A DNA stretch of 33,377 nucleotides from a virus: IMG/VR virus record IMGVR_UViG_3300032242_003236, positions 1 to 33,377 of that record; one strand, 5' to 3'. The translations under genes were made by a program, and so were the position numbers. Every line of letters starts with the position of its first letter. Position 1 is the first letter of the stretch. Positions 27,890-33,377 of the stretch are shown one piece after another. Under the pieces are notes generated by a model, which saw only the letters and a list, made by a program, of their open reading frames with translations, did no database searches and was not told the DNA's origin.

Positions 27890-28467
27890 GAATTGTGGTC
27901 CCACCATGAGCGGGCCGGCCAGATCAGGCGCTTCTGCACCACGGCGCCGACGAATTGCAGGCCCAGGTCTCCGGGGCGCAACCGCTGTTGCTCGATGTCG
28001 GTATAAAGCACGTTTCGCGCCACCTCCCAGTCCGCCAGGCGGTTCACCATGCGCACGGAGACCGTGCAGCTTTCCCCCAGCGTCGGGTTCAGCTGATCCA
28101 TGTGCCCGCGGAAGATCACCACCGGATCGGCCAATGGCTGCCCGCTGTCGCGGTCGATCACCACTTCCCAGATGGTCGCCCTACGCCCCTGGTAGGGTTC
28201 CGTCATGGCGATGCCGATCGCGTCGCGTGGAATCCCGCTCAACGCAAAGGTGCAATCGTAGCTTCGGCTCTCGTTGCTCTCCGATACCGCCGAGAGCGCA
28301 CCCAGGCCGCCGACGCCGACGAAGGTTTCACCGAACAGCGTGAGATCGACCGGCGAGCCGTTCACCCGCACCGCACCGCTGTCGAATCCCAGCTCGATCG
28401 CGACAGTGCGCAGCACCACCTCGGATTGCACGGCAGCCTGAACTGCCGTGGTCATGGATCGCGTCAC
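27886..28467 (-). CDS. Distal tail protein, DUF2163-like
   Basis: This 193-residue protein shares the order seen in DUF2163/tail hub proteins of alphaproteobacterial phages and gene transfer agents. It has an N-terminal beta part (VVLRTVAIELGFDSGAVRVN), a FVGVGGLGALSAVSE strand, and a C-terminal tail with YTDIEQQRLRPGDLGLQFV. It overlaps genes on both sides by ATGA. It lies between another distal tail protein and the peptidase-like protein, as in lambda L/K order. Pattern-based assignment. Confidence 0.6.
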   Translation of the reverse strand: MTRSMTTAVQAAVQSEVVLRTVAIELGFDSGAVRVNGSPVDLTLFGETFVGVGGLGALSAVSESNESRSYDCTFALSGIPRDAIGIAMTEPYQGRRATIWEVVIDRDSGQPLADPVVIFRGHMDQLNPTLGESCTVSVRMVNRLADWEVARNVLYTDIEQQRLRPGDLGLQFVGAVVQKRLIWPARSWWDHNS

Positions 28468-29111
28468 CAGATGGCCTCTTCAATCGGGATGGTGAAGCTG
28501 GCCAGCGGCCCGTTTCCCGGAATGAAGTCGGGCATGACCACATCCTGCTGCAGCCGCCAGATCGCGGTATAGGCATAGAGCTCGATTGCGGTTCCGTCGA
28601 CGGTCGGCCGCCGGAGCGCTGGCGTGATCGGAACCGACAGCACGGCGCTCGAGGCCGCCACATCCGCCGTGACCTGGTGCAGCACCACGCGACCGGTGAT
28701 ATCTGCGAAGGAAAACCAGTCGCCGGTGTGGAAGGCATAGGTGCCGGCGTTGCCGGCAAACCCGGTGATGCCGACCGTCGAGCCGGTAACGCCGGATCCG
28801 GAAAGGCGCGGAACGCTGCCGGAGCCTGCCGCCACGTCGTTGCCGCGACGCGGCTGAAATCCGGACGGCCCCCAGTAGAACCGCCCGGCCCGGCCGCGGA
28901 GCTGGCCAAGGAAAGCGTTCAGCACCCGCCAGTCGCGCTCCCGCTTGCGATCGAAGCGCAGCTCGGCCACCCAATGCGCACCCGGCAGCTCTAGCGTCTG
29001 CTCCGTGCCATCGAAGGGCGAGACGCCGCCGGATTGCGTGTTCGCCTTCAGCGCCGGGCCAGAGATCGAGGAAGGCCCGGGCAGGGAGCTCGGCCAGGTG
29101 AGAATGGTCAT
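28464..29111 (-). CDS. Distal tail/minor tail protein
   Basis: This 215-residue protein starts MTILTWPSSLPGPSSISGPA, overlapping the tape-measure stop by ATGA. A beta-rich core follows (WVAELRFDRKRERDWRVLN, AFLGQLRGRAGRFYWGP), with GPSGFQPRR. The opening, including SLPGPS and L(R)GRAGRFYWG, resembles minor tail proteins around the tail tip. Its place after the tape measure is the lambda M position. No enzymatic motif. Family assignment is tentative. Confidence 0.6.
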   Translation of the reverse strand: MTILTWPSSLPGPSSISGPALKANTQSGGVSPFDGTEQTLELPGAHWVAELRFDRKRERDWRVLNAFLGQLRGRAGRFYWGPSGFQPRRGNDVAAGSGSVPRLSGSGVTGSTVGITGFAGNAGTYAFHTGDWFSFADITGRVVLHQVTADVAASSAVLSVPITPALRRPTVDGTAIELYAYTAIWRLQQDVVMPDFIPGNGPLASFTIPIEEAIW

Positions 29112-31090
29112 GCGCCAGGCGGCCTCCGCCCGAAGGCCTGCGCGGCCGTGCCGCCGCGGCTCACGTCGGCACCGAGCGAGGCCTTTGTGATGTTCACGAT
29201 GCCCGGGATATTGCGGGCGAGCACGCTGTTAATTCGCGCCTCGACCCCGGCATCGGCGCCGCGCGCGTCAATGAAAAACGTTGGGCTGCTGCCGCCGCCC
29301 TTCATGGCAACGGGAATGCTTCGGCCATCCGGCAGCGGCACGAAGGCTTCCGGCGTGCTGCCCTCACCGAAGATCGCCGCCTGCGGCTGGTTGGCGACGC
29401 CGCCGCCGGCATAGGCGCGCAGCGGCACGGCGCCCCATTGCGTCATGATGCCGCCGCGGGCGAAGGGAATGCCGGGGCCGATGGGCGAGGAATAGATCTC
29501 CACGCCCGCATTGCTGCCGCTGCCACCGCCGAAGAGATTGCCGAAGGATCCGCCGAGCTGCTTGCCGAGCCAGCTCCCGGCACCACTCAGCAGCCCGCCA
29601 AGCATGCCGCCGGTGCCGGTTCCGCCGCTTCCCGAAGAGCCGCCAAAGGCCTTGCTTGCGAGATCATTGACCGCGCTGTTCAAGGGCTTGGTGATGAAAT
29701 TGTCGCTGATCAGCTTGACCAGCTGGGTTTCCAGCATATGCACGCCCTGGCTCGCACGGTTGGTTCCGGCGAAAACGCCACCCCAGGTTCGATTCGCGCG
29801 CTCGAGGATGCTGTCAAAGGCGCCCGTGAGGTTCAGCCCCATGCCCTGGAAGGCCCGGCCGGTCTCGCTGGCCGAACGCTGCACCGATTGCATCCCCTGC
29901 TCGAGCTTCTTCAGATCTTCCACGGCCCTGGTTCGCGCCATTTCTTGCAGAGTGGTGCGATCATCAGGCGAGATGCCACGCTGGCCGCCGGTGCGCTCGA
30001 ACAGGTCGGCCGCGGCGTTCAGCTTATCGTAGAGGTCATCGTAACGCTGCTTGATGGCGAGGCTGGGGTTGATGCTGCCGGCGGCGGCCAAGCCAGCACG
30101 CTCGATAGCGTCATCCTGCCGCGCGCCATCATCGACCGGCGCAGCGCGCATTCGGCCGCCGCCACCGCCGCCGCCGCCTGACCGGGCACGGCCGACACTC
30201 GGGGCACGTTCGCGCGGCGGGTCCTGCGGCTGCTCGGCAGGCACGTTGTTCAGGCGCTGCGCCTGCTCATTGAGCCGGCCCATCTGATCCGACTGCCGGT
30301 CGAGGAAGGCCTGCGAGCCGGCGCGCACGTCCTGCCAGGCCTGCAGATCACGCTCGAGCCGGCGGCGTGCGAGGTTCGGCAGCCCCGGCGTGTTCAGCTG
30401 CGCCTGGGTCTTCGCGATCTCGCTGTCGGCTCGCGCCACATCCGACGCGGCCTCATCCATGCGGCCGATCGTGGTGCTCTGATTTTGCGCGACCTGCGCC
30501 TTCAGGCTCTCGACCTGCGCCTGCCGCGCGGCAGCGGCATTCTGCGAGGAGGTGCGGAAGAGCTGGTTCACCTTGTCGATGATCTGCGCCGTGGACTCGG
30601 CCGCGGCCGAGATGCCCTTGAAGGCATCCTCGGCTGATTTCTTCATCGCCTCGGCATTGTTGCCGGCCGTCAGGAATTGCGCGGCGACGGAGCCGATCGA
30701 CAGCACCACGCCGGCGATCGCGCCGGTGGCGCCGAACAGCCCCAGGAACTGGCTGCCCTGCTGGCTCAGCGCCACCAGGGCCGAGGTTCCGTTCTGCACC
30801 TGAACGACGAAGTCGCCGAGCTGGAAGCCGGCCTGCTGGACCACCTGGCCCATCTTGCTGAAGCCGCCATGCGCGTTGTTCGTGGCGGTCTCGAGCTCGC
30901 GGTGCTGATCAACAAGGCGCTTCGTTGCCTCTTCGGCCCGGTTTATGGAGGAGGCCAGTTGCGGCGAGGAATTCACCAGCTGGTTGAACGCGGATTGCAG
31001 CTGTTCGGCCGAGGCGGTGCCATCCCGCATCACCGCCGAAAGCTGAGTGAAGGCCCCGGTCTCGATGCGGAAGGAATAGTTGCTCGCCAT
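29108..31090 (-). CDS. Tape measure protein
   Basis: This 660-residue protein is helical and repetitive at the N-terminus (TASAEQLQSAFNQLVNSSPQ), with a hydrophobic stretch (GATGAIAGVVLSIGSVAAQF, residues about 120-140) and long coiled regions (180-290). A Gly linker (GGGGGGGG, about 310) follows, and the C-terminal region has Gly-rich membrane-like segments (GGMLGGLLSGAGSWLG) and IYSSPIGPGIPFARGG. The latter region is typical of tape measures, which set tail length and later form a DNA channel. At about 660 residues the tail would be on the order of 100 nm by the usual 1.5 angstrom per residue rule, which is only an estimate. Confidence 0.85.
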   Translation of the reverse strand: MASNYSFRIETGAFTQLSAVMRDGTASAEQLQSAFNQLVNSSPQLASSINRAEEATKRLVDQHRELETATNNAHGGFSKMGQVVQQAGFQLGDFVVQVQNGTSALVALSQQGSQFLGLFGATGAIAGVVLSIGSVAAQFLTAGNNAEAMKKSAEDAFKGISAAAESTAQIIDKVNQLFRTSSQNAAAARQAQVESLKAQVAQNQSTTIGRMDEAASDVARADSEIAKTQAQLNTPGLPNLARRRLERDLQAWQDVRAGSQAFLDRQSDQMGRLNEQAQRLNNVPAEQPQDPPRERAPSVGRARSGGGGGGGGRMRAAPVDDGARQDDAIERAGLAAAGSINPSLAIKQRYDDLYDKLNAAADLFERTGGQRGISPDDRTTLQEMARTRAVEDLKKLEQGMQSVQRSASETGRAFQGMGLNLTGAFDSILERANRTWGGVFAGTNRASQGVHMLETQLVKLISDNFITKPLNSAVNDLASKAFGGSSGSGGTGTGGMLGGLLSGAGSWLGKQLGGSFGNLFGGGSGSNAGVEIYSSPIGPGIPFARGGIMTQWGAVPLRAYAGGGVANQPQAAIFGEGSTPEAFVPLPDGRSIPVAMKGGGSSPTFFIDARGADAGVEARINSVLARNIPGIVNITKASLGADVSRGGTAAQAFGRRPPGA

Positions 31091-31752
31091 CAGCGCGCGA
31101 TCCTTGCGAGGGCCTGATCGAACAATCCGGGCATCATCGCCTCTGCCTGCTTCAGCGCCCGCTCGGGCGACAGCCGCTTGCCCAGCACCACCGTCGGCAC
31201 CAGCAGGAACATCGGCACCAAGCGGTTGCGCCGATCCTTGCCGGCGGCGCCGGCGGCGGCCAGCTGCAGGCTGCGCGGCGCGGCGCGGCCGGCCTTGGTG
31301 GTCGGCATGGGCAGCGCCAGCATGCCGCGGGCGCGGCGGCCCTTCAGCGGCACATAGATCAGCGCGCGGCCATACTTGGCCTCGACCTGCGCCGGGGTCA
31401 TCGCCGTGCCGTAGCGCGCGCGCGGCGCGGCGGGCAGCGGGATGGCCAGCATCTGGCCGGTCCTGCCGATGATTTCCGCGCCCTGGCTGAAGGCCGTCAG
31501 GATGCGGGAGGCGCTTTCGCCGTTGGCATAAATCTCGCCGGCCGGCGCGTAGGCCAGGCGGCCGTCGGGATAGACCCGGCTGCGCACGGTGTTCGCCACC
31601 TTTTCGCCCAGGCCGGCGGCGCGGATCTGGCTGCGGAGTTCCTGCTGCGCGAAGGCGGTGGCGCCGGCGACCGAGGCTTTCAGCGCGATCAGCGTGGCCT
31701 CTTTCAGCGCCTTCATCTGCGCGACGATGTCATCCCCGCTCGCCTTGATCAT
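31090..31752 (-). CDS. DUF6441-like phage protein (minor tail-type)
   Basis: This 220-residue protein begins MIKASGDDIVAQMKALKEA and has the pattern of DUF6441-like phage proteins: a helical start, RSRVYPDGRLAYAPAGEIYA in the middle, and a basic Ala/Arg-rich C-terminal half. It lies between the chaperone frameshift ORF and tape measure, a place used for small tail proteins in these phages. ATG 31752 lies inside the -1 frame fusion end. Function unknown; a tail assembly role is inferred from position. Confidence 0.6.
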   Translation of the reverse strand: MIKASGDDIVAQMKALKEATLIALKASVAGATAFAQQELRSQIRAAGLGEKVANTVRSRVYPDGRLAYAPAGEIYANGESASRILTAFSQGAEIIGRTGQMLAIPLPAAPRARYGTAMTPAQVEAKYGRALIYVPLKGRRARGMLALPMPTTKAGRAAPRSLQLAAAGAAGKDRRNRLVPMFLLVPTVVLGKRLSPERALKQAEAMMPGLFDQALARIAR

Positions 31753-32454
31753 TGCCGCCCTCCTCGCTTTTCGCGCGGGCGCGGGCCAGGCCGGCGGCGA
31801 AGGCGGCCAGCAGCGGCCCGGCGACCCTGCGCGGCGCGCCGAGCGCCTCGGCCAGCGCCAGCGCGGCGGTCAGGTCGAGCTCGGCACCGCCGAATCCTCC
31901 GCGGAGGGCGGCGAGGCCGGCCTGCCAGGCGGCGGCGCCTTCGATGCTGCGCGGCGCGCTGATCTCGGCCGGGCAGGCTGCGCAGCCGGATGGTCCGCAG
32001 CCCCGGCAGTAATCGGCGCCCCCGCCGAGAATCCATTCGGCGCGGGCGCGGATGCGTTTCCCTCTTCGGTCACCTTCTGCGCCGGGCCCATCAGCGCATC
32101 GAGGAAGGCGAGGCCCATGTCGGGGTGCCGCACCATCATCGCCTCGGCCAGGTCCGGCGTATGCGCTTGCTCGATGCCTTCCCAGCGGATGATGGCGAAG
32201 CGCGCCAGCTTGCCGGCGATGCCGAGGACGAGAAAGGTGGTGCGCAGGTCGGGATCCGCGAGGTCGAGCAGGTCGGCGGTATCGGCGCCCTCCTCGAGCC
32301 GCGCCGCGCGCTCGGCTTCCTGGGCGCGGACCTCCCGCAGCACGGCGGCCTCGGCGGCGGCGCGCACCAGGCCATCGGCGGGCCGGACTTCCACGCGCAC
32401 GCCATGCGGCAGGTCGACCCAGCGCGGTTCCTCGGGCGGGGCGATGCTGAACAT
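31730..32454 (-). CDS. Tail assembly chaperone G-GT-type fusion made by -1 frameshift
   Basis: After 133 codons from ATG 32454 a -1 slip at G_GGA_AAC moves translation into a second frame that is open for 108 further residues, giving about 241 residues. The second part contains CRGCGPSGCAAC (C-x2-C-x4-C-x2-C) and a well-behaved helical tail (GAELDLTAALALAEALGAP), with better protein-like composition than the zero frame. No start codon with a ribosome binding site is found for it, so it must be reached by frameshift. This mirrors lambda G/GT, where the fusion brings tape measure and tail tube together. The fusion ends 22 bases inside the next gene. Confidence 0.75.
31870..32454 (-). CDS. Tail assembly chaperone, zero-frame product (G-like)
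   Basis: ATG 32454 shares its first base with the last base of the tail tube stop (TGATG). The zero-frame protein has 194 residues: a helical start (FSIAPPEEPRWVDLPHGVRV) and a core (DPDLRTTFLVLGIAGKLARF) comparable in position to tail chaperones between tube and tape-measure genes. After the slippery site (codons 132-133) its sequence turns Ala/Pro/Ser-rich and unprotein-like. The main stop product is probably abundant and the shift product rare, as in lambda. A longer in-frame start at 32619 would overlap the tube gene and is rejected. Confidence 0.75.
   Translation of the reverse strand: MFSIAPPEEPRWVDLPHGVRVEVRPADGLVRAAAEAAVLREVRAQEAERAARLEEGADTADLLDLADPDLRTTFLVLGIAGKLARFAIIRWEGIEQAHTPDLAEAMMVRHPDMGLAFLDALMGPAQKVTEEGNASAPAPNGFSAGAPITAGAADHPAAQPARPRSARRAASKAPPPGRPASPPSAEDSAVPSST
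32016..32062 (-). other. Programmed -1 frameshift signal: slippery heptamer plus stem
   Basis: The heptamer GGGAAAC (32062-32056 on the minus strand) reads G_GGA_AAC in the zero frame, a canonical X_XXY_YYZ slippery site. Six bases later a 13-base arm (32049-32037) pairs with 32028-32016 with one mismatch, leaving an 8-base loop. Spacing and strength fit a stimulatory structure. Confidence 0.85.
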
Positions 32455-33377
32455 CAGTACCCGCTCACCGGCGATTGCAGGTAGACGACCAGCGTATTCC
32501 CGACGGAACTGCTGAAGGCGGCGCGGAAGGGATAGGTCACCTCGATGCCACCCGGGCCACTGACGCCGACGCTGGGCTTCCCGAGGAACGCGCGAGCCAC
32601 CTGGAAGCCGAGGCTCCAATTGCTGTCATACGCCCAGGTGGCCGCGATGGTGGCCGGCGTGTTGCCGGTGGCCGCATTGAGCAACGTGGCGTCGTTGTGG
32701 CGCACGCGGATCTCTCCGGTGCAGTCGATCTGGCCTTCATCGACGTTATCGGCCAGGCCGCCGGCATTCACGGTGCGGACCACTTCCAGGCCGTTGCTAT
32801 AGCGGAGGTTGACGCTCATCACGTCGACGATGCCGGACCCGGCCCAGGTCACCGAAGCGGTCTTCTGCAGGAACCGGGTATAGGCCTGGGTCGTCGGCGT
32901 GCCGCCCGAGGAGCTGGTGGCCTGCACTTCCTGCCGCCCGATGAGCCCGATCGTCGCGGTCGGCGCCTGCTCGGCCGTGTTGGTCCAGGTCAGGTCGAGC
33001 GAATTCGCCTTCACGCCAAGTGCGACGTGGAACTTGTTGTATCCGGCCGCGCCATTGAAGCCCTTCTCGATGCTGCGGCTCGGCAGGGCGACCTGCGGAC
33101 CGGTAACGGCGAAGGAATGCAGGTAGGGGTTGGCCGAACCGGTCACGGTCGCCGGGCCGAAGAGCATCTTCAGCCAGTAACCGAAATTCCGCACGTCGAC
33201 GGGCACCACGACGTTGCCCTGCACCTGCGGCACATCGAGGTATGGATCGGCGTGCTCGCGGCCGAGGCCGGCCGAGATGATCGGGTCATCGACCAGCGAC
33301 AGCGCGCCACCGAGGTCGATGCTCCGCACGGGCAGCCTGCGCCAGTTTCCGGTCGCCAGTACGCCATAGGTGCTTTC
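32454..33377 (-). CDS. Phage tail tube protein, 5' end off the window
   Basis: The frame is open to the window edge. Before the internal GTG at 33329 it reads STYGVLATGNWRRLPVRSI, which matches the N-terminal start of such tube proteins, so the true start lies outside. The 307 visible codons include SIDLGGALSLVDDPIISAGL, a central beta core with VPVDVRNFGYWLKMLFGP, and a C-terminal Ig-like or extra beta part. Tail tube proteins polymerise around the tape measure to form the DNA conduit. It overlaps the chaperone gene by TGATG. Confidence 0.8.
   Translation of the reverse strand, partial: ESTYGVLATGNWRRLPVRSIDLGGALSLVDDPIISAGLGREHADPYLDVPQVQGNVVVPVDVRNFGYWLKMLFGPATVTGSANPYLHSFAVTGPQVALPSRSIEKGFNGAAGYNKFHVALGVKANSLDLTWTNTAEQAPTATIGLIGRQEVQATSSSGGTPTTQAYTRFLQKTASVTWAGSGIVDVMSVNLRYSNGLEVVRTVNAGGLADNVDEGQIDCTGEIRVRHNDATLLNAATGNTPATIAATWAYDSNWSLGFQVARAFLGKPSVGVSGPGGIEVTYPFRAAFSSSVGNTLVVYLQSPVSGY

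Noticed and set aside
1-33377. Circular genome closing at the window ends
   Set aside because: The left-end gene and right-end tail tube gene both run off the window in different frames; joining position 1 to 33377 would fuse unrelated proteins out of frame.

Overview
The window is a GC-rich (about two thirds G+C by eye) stretch of a tailed-phage or prophage genome, almost certainly a siphovirus of an alphaproteobacterium. The tail evidence is a long tape-measure gene, a tail tube, tail assembly chaperones with a -1 frameshift, and no sheath. The host inference rests on phage-borne relatives of proteins typical of Alphaproteobacteria: a GcrA-like regulator and a GapR/DUF2312 domain. Both ends of the window cut genes: a repetitive protein runs off position 1 and the tail tube gene runs in from position 33377. 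Part of the phage genome is therefore missing. No integrase, tRNA, CRISPR array or insertion sequence was seen.

Layout. (1) 17149 down to 1, minus strand: one long early-to-late transcription direction. It starts with a Cro/YdaS-like protein, a GcrA-like regulator, a winged-helix protein and a tiny membrane peptide. Replication and takeover genes follow: DnaB-like helicase, a GapR-RMF fusion, a AAA+ ATPase, and a winged-helix protein whose gene contains an AT-rich island that may be the origin. Next come a NusG-like factor and the lambda-type head module: small and large terminase, gpW-like protein, portal, protease/capsid fusion and DUF2190 decoration protein. A glycosyltransferase, a joining protein and fibre-like proteins end this arm. 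(2) 17243 to about 20470, plus strand: a short CI-like repressor and a tightly overlapping operon of small unknown proteins, a cupin, a Cys-rich protein and an AlpA-like HTH. (3) 33377 down to 20980, minus strand: tail tube, chaperones, DUF6441-like protein, tape measure, distal tail proteins, a cysteine peptidase-like protein and a gpJ-like tip protein. The lysis cassette follows (membrane proteins, GH108 endolysin, Rz/Rz1), then a phosphoesterase and a Cys-rich protein, ending at a bidirectional terminator at 20919-20951. Two small plus-strand genes interrupt the minus-strand late genes: an AlpA-like HTH at 8119-8358 and a lipoprotein at 27085-27462.

How the parts work together. The divergent repressor/Cro region carries a set of 19-bp dyads (TGTGC-N7-GCACA type). 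Three between the two genes and two after the repressor gene are spaced exactly 34 bp centre to centre, which looks like the phage operator system. The first lies over a candidate early promoter that also contains a GANTC (CcrM/GcrA-type) site, and the second gene of that operon encodes a GcrA-like protein. The most informative items are: this operator array, the cluster of host-regulator look-alikes (GcrA, GapR-RMF, NusG), the textbook G_GGA_AAC frameshift site followed by a 13-bp stem in the tail chaperone, the strong internal ribosome binding site inside the protease-capsid fusion, the hairpins flanking the decoration gene, and the candidate origin inside a replication gene. Most neighbouring genes overlap by ATGA, GTGA or TGATG, indicating translational coupling.
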